A stretch of 64,000 nucleotides of DNA from Orobanche coerulescens (taxonomy: Eukaryota > Streptophyta > Magnoliopsida > Lamiales > Orobanchaceae), in contig CM065809.1 of NCBI GenBank assembly GCA_033398695.1, positions 178,426,501 through 178,490,500 of the forward strand, given 5' to 3'. Positions within the stretch are counted from its first letter, which is position 1; the number at the start of each line of letters is the position of its first letter. Both the position numbers and the translations under genes were made by a program. The notes below the pieces were generated by a model. That model did no database searches and had not been told where the DNA came from. It saw only the letters and a program-made list of their open reading frames with translations. Below, one piece after another: positions 11,340 through 23,863 of the stretch.

Positions 11340-11905
11340 GGAAATTCGTTCGTGTCGTGTATTTTCGTGTCGTGTACTTTCATGTTTCGTGTACCAAAAG
11401 CCCAAACCCATACACGACACTAAATGAATTCGTGTCATGTCGTGTCGTGTACTGCGTAAATTCGTGTCGTTTCGTGTCGTGTTTCCGTGTCAGGCACATA
11501 ATATAAAATAAATATTTAAATATTATAAAAGATAATAATTTTAATATTATAGTATTATTTTTATGGATTGTAGTAGACGAAATGAAAAGAATGACAATGA
11601 AAATACGAATGTTTACACGAAATTTATGAAAGTTCACATTATATTTTCAAATTTTAAAGTTTAAAATATATATTTTTATTAAATTAAATATAAAATACTA
11701 GTTATTTATTTATTTATTTATTTATTTATTTCGTGTACCTCGTGTCGTGTCGTGTACCCAAAGAGTAAACACAAAACCGACACTAAATCTCGATCGTGTA
11801 CTTTCGTGTTCGTGTATTTTCGTGCCGTGTACTCAAAATGCAAACCCAAACACTAAATTTTTGTATCATTTTCGTGTCGTGTTTTTGTGTCATCTAGTAA
11901 ATTGT
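11340..11905. repeat. CGTGTCGTG-word repeat element
   Basis: Clusters of CGTGTCGTG/CGTGTAC words at both ends (11345-11490 and 11725-11885) enclose an AT-rich core with an (ATTT)n run at about 11703-11731. Such word-rich non-autonomous elements are common in plant genomes, often hAT-related (inference). No clear target duplication was found. Confidence 0.45.
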
Positions 11906-12021
11906 CGGGTCTAATTATAAACTCAACCCTAATTTATTCTTTATCCCAAAATCCAGATCCAGCCACACACTCGTTTCTTCATTGTCTTCTTCGGCACGCA
12001 CATACCCACACTCACATAGAA

Positions 12022-12414
12022 ATGGCAGCCGTCCCTAAAATCTCCGTCGACGACAAGCTCCCCGAAGCCACCCTCTCCTACTTCGACTCCTACAATGAGA
12101 TCCAGATCGTCTCCATCTCCGACCTCACCGCCAACAAAAAAATCATCATCCTCGCCGATCCCGACATGTTCAACTCCACGTGCTCGCAGAAACATCTCCC
12201 TGGATTCGCCCAAAAAGCCTCCGAATTTAAGGCCAAAGGCGTTGACACCATTGCTTGCGTTTCCGTCAACGATGCATTCGTGATGAAGGCGTGGAAGGAG
12301 GACTTGAAAATTGGGGATGCGGTTTTGTTGCTGAGCGATGGCAATCGCGATTTTACCAAAGCAATTGGGTGTGAGAGGGAGCATTCTGGGCAGTGCAGAT
12401 GGAGAAGGGTATGA
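12022..12414 (+). pseudogene. Truncated type II peroxiredoxin copy
   Basis: Type II peroxiredoxins reduce H2O2 and alkyl hydroperoxides using thioredoxin or glutaredoxin. The ATG at 12022 gives [20 protein letters not shown], closest in style to the plastid PRXIIE group, but there is no transit peptide. The peroxidatic Cys54 ([12 protein letters not shown]) and resolving Cys79 ([10 protein letters not shown]) keep the type II spacing of 25. The catalytic motif PxxxTxxC has lost its Thr (PDMFNSTC), and PGAF has become PDMF. After DFTKAIG the frame drifts and stops at 130 codons, against about 160 in the family, removing the conserved C-terminal Arg region. A CT-rich leader (11905-12021) precedes it. 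It is probably a retro- or duplicated pseudogene; a functional variant is not excluded. Confidence 0.75.
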
Positions 12415-13336
12415 GTGAAGCTAACCTTCTTCTCAGCATTTTCGAAATTGTGTTAGGGTTTCTGTATAAGGAGCAATTATAGACCTCGAAGAAGAATGGG
12501 GTCTGATTAATCAGACCTCCATGCTTCTGATTAGTTTCTCCGGGGTTCTTTTCCAGTTTGAAAATCTAATAATTTTATCTCTACTTCTGAAATTTAGTTG
12601 TGGTTTGAATATGTATGGGTTGTTGCAATTACCTATGTATTTTCTTATGTGCTTAAGTGTGCTTTCGGATTGTTTTGCATGATATTTAAATTTTAATTTG
12701 ATGAAGGATCTGCAGAGTCATTAGTCTGCCACGATTACCTAATATTTTTTTGTGAATTGTCAGTTTATTTAATGTATCATTTAAAGGATTGTTTCAGTCA
12801 ATAAGATGTTACTAAATTCTTGATTGTTTCTCTGGAATTAGCATATAACCTTTTAGATGGTCTCTAATATAGTATAATTTTGAAGCACAACTTTTTTTTG
12901 GTAACTATACGCCGCAGCTAAAAGCATAATCAATCATGTTGGTGAAAAGAGGACTTTATTCAAGTACTCGACTACATTTAAGGTGTGGATTTATTTTTCT
13001 TACTGTTTGTCGTTAGTGTGTATTGTGATATATATATATATATATATGGGCTGATTGCTCTTATGTGAGTACAAGTATTCGTGTATAGATTACATAAAAT
13101 TACAAGTTATAGTTTATCATGTATAGATTGCATGAAAAATACAAGATATGAGTGGTATGTATAGATGGAATAAATCGCACTACAAGTTATAAGGACGTAA
13201 TTGTTGCTACTATATGCTACTTCTTTCTATATTTAGTTTTGACAAGCAAAAATTATGATAGTCTGTTGATAGCTTACCACAATATCTTAACCTTGTCAGG
13301 TTGATGAAGCTGAACCACGAGTCGCAGTGGGAGTAT
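12415..13336. other. Non-coding flank of the peroxiredoxin copy
   Basis: The sequence is AT-rich with a short (TA)n tract near 13030. A phrase at 13298-13336 after a possible splice acceptor (TTGTCAG) could be an exon remnant, cut off by the LTR that begins at 13337. No gene can be supported. Confidence 0.4.
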
Positions 13337-14237
13337 TGTAACAGCCCCAAATTTACCCGGAAATATTACAGCGCCGTGGACCCCGAGATGGAACCCACAA
13401 GGCTGAAGGAAATTTTCACAATCATTTACAAATGCCCAAGAGGCCAACGACGGTACTATGAGGTGGGGGGAGCTTGATTGTAAGAATGTGAATCATAGTG
13501 CCATAGGAAAGCCTGTAGGAATCGGCCATGATTGATAGGAAAAAAAAATACGGATTGAATAAGGAGGAAGAGGGCGGCGTCTGGTGTGAAGGGAGAGAGG
13601 CAGACAAGGCTGCGTAAAATAGGAATAGAAAAACATAGGCGACCGATACCATGTGAAGATTGATTTCCAAGGTAATTCATTTAGAAATACAAGAGAGATA
13701 TTTATGGTTACAAGTAAGGGCATATGTGTAAAATAACAAGAAGAATCGAGTGAACACTAGAACTAAGGAGGCTTCTAGTGTAAGCTAAGTAAATCACCTA
13801 ATTAATCTAAAGACGATTGGAATACTACTACAAGTCTTCTATTTCCACAATAAGTGCATGAGTCGGCTCATCTAACTCGTAAACAACTCGTGTTTTATCA
13901 GACGAGACAAGCATGATTTAGTCCTTGTATTGACTCGACTCAGCTCGTGCTCGGCTCACCTTTGACGAGCAGAGCCTGGTTCAGTCCTTCTGTTGATCCG
14001 TCTAGTCCATGAATCGGCTCGGACTCGCCCCAACTCGTCCCATGGCCAGCCCTATCTCTAATGATGAAGTTAATAATGCTGACGTCTACCTCCGGTGCGG
14101 TTCGGAAGTATTATACTCAATATATGTAAATGACCATCTTTTTTCTGATGATCAGAGCGCTTCTTCGAAAGACATGGTTCGAAGGCCGAACTTAATGTAC
14201 CATATAATATTTCACCCTCTTCTGCAAATCAAAGTTA

Positions 14238-15403
14238 GGGCTTGTTTACTTTTTACTTAATCAGCTTAATGCTTAATCAGCTTAATCGATCAGTTATATT
14301 TTGCTGTTTACTTTCAACTTAATGATCTTAATAATGTCTTTTTCATTAAGCAACTTTTGGGGTGTCCTTACCATTAAGCCAGAAATACTTCCCCAATATA
14401 CCAAAATTACCCTCTCTAATAATAAAAGAATTGAGTATATATAGTATAAATTATCATATAATCTTAATTATAATTGAGTATATATAGTATAAATTTAAAA
14501 TATATATTAATATTATATATTTAAAATCCATAAAGTATAAGTTATTTATTGATAAAAAAAATTAATATAACTATATATATATTAAAATATAACTTAATAT
14601 ATTTATAAAATATTGTCTTATTATTTAAATATACATGGAAATTAAAATATGATTTATGAATATATATTATAATATAAATTAAAATATATATTGTGTTATA
14701 TTATATAAATTGATTTTTTTATATTGACTATTAAAAAAATTAATATAACTATATATATTAAAATATAACTTAATATATTTATAAAAATATTGTCTGATTA
14801 TTTACATATACCTAAAAATTATATAAATTAAAATATATATTATGTTATATTATATAAATTGATTTTTTTATTGACTATTAAAAAAATTAATATAACTATA
14901 TATTAAAATATAACTTAATATATTTATAAAACTATTGTCTAATTATATAAATATATATGAAAATTATAATATAATTTATGAATATATATTATAATATAAA
15001 TTAAAATATATATTATGTTATATTATTTAAATTGATTTTTTATATTGACTATTAAAAAAATTAATATAACTATATATATTAAAATATAACTGAATGTATT
15101 TATAAAAATATTGTCTGATTATTTAAATATACCTGAAAATTATAATATGATTTATGAATATATATTATAATATAAATTAAAATAAATATTATGTCATATA
15201 ATTTAAATTGATTATATAAACTAAAATGCTCAATCTGTCCTTTATCAAAAAGGACTTAATTCATATTGAGAGGTAAAATGGTCATTTCTGTCATTCAGAT
15301 AGTTCATTCAGAAACAACAAGATATCTTTTCAAATCAGACAGATTAATCCACTCAGACAGCTTAATCCATTCAGGTATTAATGGAAAAAAAGTAAACAGC
15401 CCC
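14238..15403. mobile_element. PIF/Harbinger-type non-autonomous element
   Basis: The terminal inverted repeat is GGGCTTGTTTACTTTTT on the left and AAAAAAGTAAACAGCCCC on the right. It is flanked by the 3-bp target duplication TTA (14235-14237 and 15404-15406), the signature of this superfamily. The second inner repeat uses CTTAATC words. The 1,166-bp element has no transposase. Its very AT-rich core holds about four copies of a roughly 150-180 bp unit (ATTAATATAACTATATAT near 14560, 14737, 14887 and 15060). Confidence 0.88.
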
Positions 15404-16708
15404 TTAGAGTTTTTACAACATCATAGATCCTTCTCGTAAGGATCGATCAAGCTGAATATCGACTAATAACCATAATGTTTGACCGATAGGGTCAAATAAC
15501 ACAATAAATACAGACCAATAAGTCAACGACTGAAATAAATGTGTCCGCCAAGGCCATTCGATGATATAATAGTAATAAGTTCGAACGGAACTCCATTACA
15601 ACTCATTCCCACGTAGGGTGTACAAATACAACACTATAGCCGTACAAGAGTAGGAAATACACAACGATAGGGTATACAACTCAATAAACAAAACAATATG
15701 ATGGCTCTTATGTGATTAGCATCGTCACCTTTCATCATGCTTCATATCGGACCGGTTAGTGCTCTTTTAAACTGTAAGTACCCGACATGTATAAAAGCCA
15801 TCCACCTCCCAAATTGGAGGTTAGCATTCGGGATATGTAGCTTAGTACAAGTATTGTAGCTATATAAAATATATCATGCAAACATCGTGTAGGTATTAAA
15901 CAATGACAATCATTTATGGAAAATTTCTTAGAGGTTTTAACATTGAAAGGTCAAACTCAGGTTCTTTAAAACGTTCATTATCTCGAGAGTTTTGGAAAGC
16001 AAATAACCTTTAGGACCTCGGTCGGAAGTTATAAATCATTTCAAATTGTTAGGGTCTCGGCCAAAAATTTATTTTGTAATAACACAAGATCATAAGTTAT
16101 CTCAGTACCGCACTCATCAAGTGCGCACCCCAGAGATTCTGTTAAATCGTACCTGGTTGGACAACTCATGACTAAATAATGTTCTACTCTTTAAGTAACG
16201 CCTTATCGGACCCTACCTGGTACTACAACAAAATATTGTTCGTACGCCTCAAGTAACAAACTCCAGAGGTCCTGTCAAACCTACATTTCATCACTTAAAC
16301 ATTGTTTGTACTTACCAAGTAACGAATTCTAGAGGCCCAGTTGGACCCTACCTGGCATCACACAATGCATAAACACGACACAACAAAAATCAATGATATC
16401 ACCATAATTATCTTGAAGCAATACACGATCAATCACCACATTCCACACCATCGACTTCACACATCATCATGAGCAATACACAAGCAACACAACAAACCCA
16501 ACGATCAACAACACAACACAATACACATCCAAGTATATAAGCAATAAATACAATCATCACATCTACACATTTCCATGACAGGAAATATTCTAGAACAACA
16601 TCAATATGACGAGGCGTCAGTAACGATAAATCACGTAATCCACAATCAACGAGAATGAACAAACCACCACGAATCTAGACGCAACCTTAGTTCACAAGAT
16701 ACAATTTA

Positions 16709-17819
16709 GGGTAAATTACGTGGATAGTCCTTGTAGTTTTATCGGAATTTTACATTTAGTCCTTGAGCTTTAGAAATTACACTGATAGTCTTTGCGGTTC
16801 TTAGATAAGCACACATTTGGTCCTTAACACTTTTAAAATGACAACAATATCCTTTATTTTTTCCCCAAACACCCTTTAACCAAAACTTTTATAACTATCT
16901 ATCCAAACACCTCCCATCTTTAGCCTTATCTAATTTTTTTCTTTTTTTTTAAACACTAAGAAAAATAATAAAAATACTAGTAGCTTACATTATTGCTAAT
17001 ACATGAACAAAATATAAAACCCCTTTGAAGCGTAGTAATATAAATAATAAAATGATATAAGAAAATAAGATTCTCGTCTTGACGAATATCGTAAGTAACA
17101 ATTACAAGTACTATAAAACCAATTAGTGTGCATGTTAAAAATTGATGATACTGATTGTTATTCTCATATATACCTTTTTTTTTATCTATACCAACGGTTT
17201 CATATGAACATTGAAGATGATAAATATAATGTCACGAAAATTTGAATTACGCATTGAAGAATCTTAATACATATTATATAACTTCTCATTCAATTAAAAA
17301 TTGAGATACATATTTAAGGGTATGAAATATGAATATTATATATATTTAGTTAAAAAATAAGATACACATTTTAAGGGTATGAAACTTAATACAATAAAGG
17401 CTTTATCGAAAAATACAAAACCAGCAGTGTAAAAATGCTACTTCTTAAACAGTTGATACTACTTATTTTAATTATATTACTACCTTTCAAAGGGTTTTTA
17501 TATTTTTAGGTTCTCATATTTGCAATAATGTTACGCTACTAGTATTTTTATTTTATTTTTCTTAGTGTTTTGGAAAAAGAAAAAAATTAGACAAGGCTAA
17601 AGATGGGAGGTGTTTGGATCTTTGGTAGATAGTTATAAAAGTTTTGGTTAAGGAGTGTTTGGGCAAAAACTAAAGGGTATTGTTGTCATTTTAAAAGTGT
17701 TAAGGACCAAAGGTGTGCTTATCTAAGAACCACAAGGACTAACAGTGTAATTTTTAAAAACTTAGGGAGTAAATGTGAAATTCCGGTAAAATCACAGGGA
17801 CTGTCCATGTAATTTACAC
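16709..17819. mobile_element. Mutator-type non-autonomous element (long TIR)
   Basis: The ends GGGTAAATTACGTGGATAGT and the reverse complement GTGTAAATTACATGGACAGT begin inverted repeats of about 150 bp. The 9-bp target duplication TACAATTTA (16700-16708 and 17820-17828) is exact, as expected for Mutator superfamily elements. The core is AT-rich and non-coding. It sits inside the minus-strand LTR. Confidence 0.92.
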
Positions 17820-18373
17820 TACAATTTATACAGACAAGATACTCGGCTCGATAACTGACATACGAACACTCCAAAAAACATGGCTCGTTCGAAAACCTAC
17901 AACATCCGCGAGAAAACGCTGACAACACAATTACTACGAGAATAACAACAAAAGACTACGGAAAATATGCCCTAAACTCGAAGGAAAATACATTGAAACA
18001 TTTAATCAAACATTAAATGTTCAAGATTCCTCAAGAATACCGAAATCACTAGTCGGGTTGAACAAATTCGAGATATGGATATATAATCTACAAAGTACGA
18101 TCAATAACATCAGATAATACTAATCGTTTCAACAAAATTGGTCGAAGAATCAAAATCAAGAAAATCCCCCAAAAATTCAACTAGGAATTCAAGAAAAATT
18201 CCTCATGCGACGAAGAACAAAAGATTAGACGTTGATCTACACGTCAAGAGCCCTCCAAAACACCCTTGGATGGATTAAAATCGATCCAAGAGTCCAAACC
18301 TAGCCAAAATCGTCCAGCCATCACGAGAAGGAAGAAGAAAGTGAAGAACAGGGTGAAAACCTGTCTATCCTGC

Positions 18374-18381
18374 TTTATACT
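18374..18381 (-). promoter_or_regulatory. TATA box of the minus-strand LTR
   Basis: The minus strand reads GAGTATAAAGCAGG. As in the other LTRs, it lies immediately downstream in sense of a word array. Confidence 0.55.
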
Positions 18382-18389
18382 CACAGAGA

Positions 18390-18829
18390 CGCACGATCGG
18401 TCATACACGACCAACTGCTTGTGCCTCTGGTAGTGCTAAAGATCAATACTAAGAACAAACAGAGATGCACGACCATATGCTCGTGCACCAGACCGTGTCT
18501 GGTCGTAAACTGGTGTGTTGCACGAGTACAACATGAGCAACTGCTCGTGTGCCTGCTCGTGCATTGTACACTAAGGCTAGCGAGCCCGATCTCATTCCAA
18601 AATAACCCCGAACGCAACTGACTCGAAAAGGATCCCACGAGCCGACAACACATTCTAAGAGGCAGAACGACAACAAAATACAACTGCTCGTGTGCCTGCT
18701 CGTGCACTGTACACCAAGTCTAGCGAGCCCGATCTCGTTCCAAAAGAACCCAGAACGCAACTGACTCGAAAAGGAAGGATACCATGAGCCTTCAACACCT
18801 TCTAAGAGGCAGAACGACAACATAATACA
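18390..18829. repeat. GCTCGTGC word array with a 142-bp tandem duplication
   Basis: Words of the type TGCTCGTGCA or its reverse occur near 18390, 18416, 18466, 18478, 18520, 18542, 18555, 18684 and 18697. A 142-bp unit at about 18539-18680 is repeated at 18681-18829 with a few substitutions, so part of the array grew by tandem duplication. The spacing is less regular than in the other arrays. Confidence 0.8.
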
Positions 18830-19093
18830 ACATGCCATATCATATATGCTTGCACACCATCCATACGACACATACAACGATAAATCGCACTAGACGGATA
18901 CCACAACTCAATCGCAAGTTCGCAACACACGATACATAATTAATTCTAATTAATCATCAACGTAAAAATAAAAATCTCTAATATTACAACGTCAACCCAA
19001 TGAAATTAATCAATTTCTATCGACACCATAGAATCAAAGCCTTATGGTTATACGTTTTCTAATCATCACCTTGATATTAGGAAAATTAAATAA

Positions 19094-22000
19094 GAGAAAA
19101 TTCTATAAAAACCACTATATTTTGCAATTTTTTCGGATTAACCACTGGAAGATTTTTTTTCTACATTAACCACTCAAAGTTTGTTTTTATTTTTAAAAAA
19201 ACCACCCTAACCGGGAATAACAGGTTTTCCGGGTTACAAAGTTGATGTGGTATTTTTTTATTAAAAATAATAATTATATGGCATTATTTTATTAAAAATA
19301 ATATTTACATTGCATTTTTAATTTAAAAATTTGCTAATTAAGTGCCTTTTGGGCCAAATTTAATGAAAATCACTATAATTTGGATTGATCATTCCATACA
19401 TATTCTAGTTAAATGAACAACATACTGTAACAATTATAAGATCATCCTTCATTCCATACACATTCCAATTAAATAAGTAACATGTATTAACAATAATAAA
19501 ATCAAAGGGATGTCATTCGACACACATTCCAATCTAACCATCACAATGTTTACAAAAAGAAAAGTCAGTGCCAACATAAGCACAAGTTTCATAAGGGCAA
19601 CCAGTGTACCAAAAAAGAAGAGACGTCTAATCTAAAGTTAGTGCCTTCTCTACACTAGATCTCCTTCCATCTTTGTCATATATCGGCTTGTGTTTCAGCA
19701 TCTTGTGTTTCATACACAATGTGCTGACTTTCTTGCACTCCTACAGACTCAACCACATGATCCTGGAAATAATAATAAAAATCAGTCCATGTTTTCACAG
19801 CTTTTTAATATATTTTGACATCAAATATAACATTAATAGTTAACAGAGTTTTAACAGAAAAACATACCTCTGCACCAATCGGATTAGCCTTCTCAGTTCT
19901 GCCACCCCTGTTAGTTCTCCCACCCCTACTAGTTCTGCCACCCCTTGAGCCCCTCGCATCAAGTTCATGAATCCTAGGCCTATCGGGTTTCTTGTTCATC
20001 TCCGGGGGCTGGTTTTGTGTTGGATTTTTGCAAGATCTCGTGTTATGACCCCTTTGTAAGCAGTTATTTCATATGACATTCCTACTAGAAGAGAATTTTT
20101 TATCATCCTCGGCTGCATCCCTCTTCCGTTTAATTGAGGGCCTACCGGGCATTCTTTTTCTTTTAGGTGGCAATGGTGTTATGCAATTTATCTTAGCCCA
20201 CATGCTACTTCCGTGTACAGGTTTAACGTTATGCATCACCCTCCCAAGTTTCATGTTTCTTTACCATTTTGCAAATTCTTACCATAACATAGATCCTATT
20301 TCCTCTAACATGGTTATAATCGGCTTCTTTTTAGCACCAACAATAATTGAGTTAAAACATTCGGACAAACCATTTTCGACGGCCTCACAAGCCTTGTCAG
20401 TCTCAAAGAAGGCCTTACACCATGTGTAAGGGTCTCTTTTGATCAAATGCTCATAGGCTCCTGTACTGGAATGTCATAAGAAAACGAGTGTTAGCATTTC
20501 GGTAAATTTAATAGAATAAAAAATTTGATATTACCTCATAGATTTTATTTCGTTCATATGTTCCATGAACATGGATTCCACACATGATGTAGCAGCTGAC
20601 CAAAACAAATTTTTAAATTGCTTGCCAGAGTATGTTTTTTTAAAGTTAGCATAAATATGCCTCGCACATTGTCTGTGCTCTACAGAAGGCATAATCTCCT
20701 TAGCAGCTTCAACTAGCCCCTAAAACGAAAATAACAAATATACATAAATCATTTCCATATATAGCAATTAGTATGAAATGAGATGGTACCTTATGTTGAT
20801 CCGAGATTATTGTTATTCCCTGACCTTCTACAATGCCAAGGTCGTCACTAAGCAATTGCATAAACCACTTCCAATTATCCTTATTCTCGACATCTACCAC
20901 GGCCCACGCAATTGGATATAATTGGTTGTTCGCATCTCTTCCAACAACCGATAACAACTCTCCTTTCACTGTCCCTTTTAGAAAACCCCCATCTACTCCA
21001 ATCACAGGTCTACACCCTCTTTTCCAACCATCTCTCAATACTTTCAAACCAACATAAAACCTATGAAAATAATTCCCTTGTGGTTGTACGTGAACTCCTA
21101 CTTGAACAGTGGATCCAGGGTTAGAACGCTTAAGTTCATGGGCATAATCCCAAAGCCTTGCATAATGTTCTGTGAGTTTTCCAACGATCATTGTCATTGC
21201 ATGATGATTGGCTCTATGACATTGACCTATGCTAACTGAACAGGAAAATCTTTTTAGTGCTTCTTCTTTCATTTCCTCTAACGTCATGTTTGGCTTTGTA
21301 ATTAGGTCCTTCACAAAATGGCTTCCCAGCCATTGGGGGTTCAAAATAGCACCAAATTGATATGTCCTTGCACACACATGTTTGTCAACAATTTTTTTTA
21401 TTTGAAATGATCGTTCAGTACTCATCCACGATGTCCACAGTCTGAAAGGACACGCAGTTCCTTCTTTATTTTTGGAACACCGCACCGACAATCTAGTTTT
21501 ATCATAATAAAGTTGGTACCCGTTAGAAACAGCATAGTTTGTTAAACAAAACTTCAATTGTGCGGGGCTTTCATACTTCTCCCCTTCGATTGGTTTCATC
21601 AAGTTCCATGCTGTCAATGGGTTATGAACAGGGACTTCAACACCAACTGCTTCATCATCTTCTAATTCAACATATTTCGTGTTGATAACATCTTCATCAT
21701 ATTCCTCATCTAGGGCGTCTATATCTAAACCAAGTGGTAACACATGCTCGTCACACAAGCTATTCAAAAAGTCATCTTCTGAAGTGTTGTTCATGGACCC
21801 CCCTAACTCAGCCTCTAACTCATAATCTAAAGAACAATCACTATCTGATAAATCATCATTTAGTTCTTCATTTTCTTCAACATCATCAAACATGAATCTA
21901 AACTTTTTGGAACAGGTCGCCATCTCTTTCTGCTTGAACAATGATGAAAAACCCACTTTAAAAACTATATTGCAAAGATAATGTAAGAAAATGTAGAAAA

Positions 22001-22299
22001 TGTAGAAAACTTACAAATCGTTCAATCCTGCTTCGATTATGCGTGGATTCCTGATGTTCGATTATGCTCTGATTTCTGGTTCGCGTTCATAAATCGATTG
22101 AGAGGTTTAGAAGAAAAAAACAAACCCTACTTTTGGCTTTTGGGTTTTAGTTCTGAGCGGCCAGAAAAAACCTCTTATTCCCGGTCAGGTGGTTTTTTTA
22201 AAAATCAAAATAAATTTTGAATGGTTAATGTAGAAAAATATTCTTTCTACGATTAATCTGAAAAAATTGCAAAATATAGTGGCTTTATAGAATTTTTCC
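19094..22299 (-). mobile_element. Mutator-like element (MULE) with transposase
   Basis: The inverted ends are GAGAAAATTCTATAAAAACC on the left and its counterpart GGAAAAATTCTATAAAGCC read from the right. Similarity extends about 100 bp inward through CACTATATTTTGCAATTTTT. The flanking 9-bp duplication is ATTAAATAA (19085-19093) versus ATTAAACAA (22300-22308), one mismatch. Total length is 3,206 bp. It lies only 13 bp from the next insertion, the LINE at 22328. Confidence 0.9.
19867..21923 (-). pseudogene. MuDR-type transposase, decayed
   Basis: The likely start is MATCSKKFRFMFDD at 21923. Exon 1 (21923-20790) carries an acidic N terminus and a MuDR-type DNA-binding region (YESPAQLKFCLTNYAV, then C/H residues in VRCSKNKEG and CARTYQFG). 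The MULE DDE core follows with Asp in VIGVDGGFLKG and Asp in TIISDQHK. Exon 2 (20719-20535) holds the CARHIYANF zinc-like motif. Exon 3 from 20465 includes the likely catalytic Glu in LSECFNSII. After MLEE, near 20310, the frame shifts, and conserved text continues in two other frames, ending with a GRPSIKRKRDA tail, a broken zinc knuckle and RGGRT repeats. It is inactive as read, although much of the core is well kept. Confidence 0.85.
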
Positions 22300-22344
22300 A
22301 TTAAACAAAGACCATTTCCGCCAAGAAGGAGAATGTTGGGCGAT

Positions 22345-22764
22345 GAAGAAGTCGCTTGAGAGCAAGTTGGAAGTGGCTGAAATGAGAATGTTACGTGTGG
22401 TCGTACAATGTTAGATAGAATTGCGAACGGGGTGTTCAGGAACGCGCTGGAAGTGGCGCCCATTTCAGCGAAAGTTAGGGAAGGGAGATTGAGATGGTTT
22501 GGCCACGTCCGCAGGAGGCAAGCATCTGCTCCGGTGAGGAGGGTCGAGAGTTTAATGGTTGTCTGGGAGAGGAGGAGAGGCAGACCGAGGAAGACGTGGG
22601 AGGAGCAACTGAGATTAGATTTGAAGGCCTTAAACCTTTCCGAGACTATGACTGTTGATAGGTGCGCTTGGAGGCGCCGGATCAGAGTTCTGGATTCTTT
22701 TGTATGGAGCGGTGTTGTAGTTAAGAGCCTCAGGGTTGGGTTGTCTCGGTTAGCTTTGACCTAG
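22345..22764 (+). pseudogene. RTE LINE reverse transcriptase C terminus
   Basis: The reading frames give CWAMKKSLESKLEVAEMRML (22333-22392) and then, after a frameshift, [14 protein letters not shown] and RRRGRPRKTWEEQLRLD. These are typical of the end of plant RTE-clade LINE polyproteins. The polymerase palm is absent because the insertion is 5'-truncated. The frame ends in ALT at 22764. Confidence 0.8.
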
Positions 22765-22939
22765 AGCATTGTATTTTTACTTTTATTGTATATTTTATCC
22801 TATTGTCTTTGCGTGTGGTGTATTTTTGACAGGGAGCTTAGCGCAGAGCCAACCTCTCATTTGTTAGAGCAGCGTTCATCTTGGAGAAGTAGCAAATTCC
22901 GCTTAGTAAGTCCCATGTGGATCAAGCCATGGGTTCGGG

Positions 22940-23090
22940 TAGAGATGTTAAGCGGCTCGGGCCGTAGAGTGGCCGTTTAACCCGCCAAAAAGGGTTAGGC
23001 CGATATTTCTAGCCGTTTAAATCAGCTTTTGGCCAGGACCGCTTAGTCCGGCCGTTAGTGGCTAGCCCGGCCCGCTTAGCTAGAAGCCCG

Positions 23091-23121
<31 letters not shown>

Positions 23122-23639
23122 TTATATATATATACACACACTATATTAATATTATATATATAATATATATTAATATTATATATAATATATATTATTACTG
23201 TATTTGTTAATATAGTGTATATATATATACATATATATATATACACTATATTAATATTATATATATATATACACACACTATATTAATATTATATATAATA
23301 TATATTAATATTATATATAATATATATTATTACTGTATTTGTTAATATAGTGTGTGTATATATATATATATACATAAAAGTATATTTTTTGTTATATTTA
23401 TTATAGTATAGTTGTTACTATATATATAAAATATATTGTTATTTTTTTTTTACTTATAAAAATAAAAATAGATTTTTTAAATATTTAGCCCGTTTAGTAA
23501 TTTAAACCGTTGTTAGTTAGGGTTAGGGCCAATATTTCCTAGCCCGTTTAAATCCGGGCTTTTTTAGCCCGGACCGTTTAGCCCGAAGCCCGCTAGGGCT
23601 AGCCCGGAACCGCTAGGGCTGGCCCGTTTAACATCTCTA
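22940..23639. mobile_element. hAT-type non-autonomous element
   Basis: The terminal inverted repeat TAGAGATGTTAA is found at both ends, with an 8-bp target duplication GGTTCGGG/GGTTCAGG (22932-22939 and 23640-23647). This 700-bp element has GC-rich subterminal arms with TTAGCCCG words. Its (TA)n-rich core repeats a roughly 125-bp unit (23115-23240 and 23243-23352). Removing it restores the LINE sequence seen at 44131-44145. Confidence 0.9.
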
Positions 23640-23863
23640 GGTTCAGGTATGGTCTCGAGCTTTTTCGAATCATATGTTTTCCTTTGTATTTATCACACAA
23701 GATTCTGCTGTGCACTGAGCTGGGGGTCTTCACGGAAACAACCTCCATACCGTAATAAGTAGGGGCATGATCTGTGTATATCTTACCCTTCCCACCTTCC
23801 CAGACCCTGCTCTGACCGGGATATACTGGGTATGTTTGGTTTGATTTTCATTTCCGCCAAGAA

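Larger units (their letters stand above)
13337..18988 (-). mobile_element. Long gypsy-type LTR (minus) with nested elements
   Basis: The plus strand starts TGTAACAGCCCC and holds the ATTACAGCGCCGTGGACCCC phrase shared with the solo LTR at 40988 (ATTACAGTGCCGTGGACCCC), so the two are the same family. Read in sense (minus), the LTR ends ...GGGGCTGTTACA. Its 5' end is put at TGTAATATTAG (18988), but no matching 5-bp target duplication was found, so that boundary is tentative. A TATA box (18374-18381) and a word array (18390-18720) lie in U3. After removing the nested 14238-15403 and 16709-17819 elements, about 3.4 kb of LTR remains. It may be a solo LTR or the edge of a larger element. Confidence 0.6.
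22328..23848 (+). mobile_element. 5'-truncated RTE-type LINE
   Basis: A 15-bp target duplication CATTTCCGCCAAGAA (22313-22327 and 23849-23863) brackets the insertion. It contains the RTE reverse transcriptase C terminus (22345-22764), a 3' UTR with CCCAGACCCTGCTCTGACCG, and a TTTGGTTTGATTTT tail. The same 3' UTR is found at 43966-44331. A hAT element splits it at 22940-23639. Confidence 0.85.

Noticed and set aside
11941..12384. 147-codon minus-strand open frame
   Set aside because: It is a GC-bias shadow of the peroxiredoxin copy on the plus strand.
18381..18877. Overlapping Cys/Ser-rich open frames in both directions
   Set aside because: They arise from the GCTCGTGC array and its 142-bp duplication, with no protein family resemblance.
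13337..18988. Complete solo LTR with target duplication
   Set aside because: The 5-bp flanks (AGTAT and ACGTC) do not match, so the right edge or the solo status is unproven.
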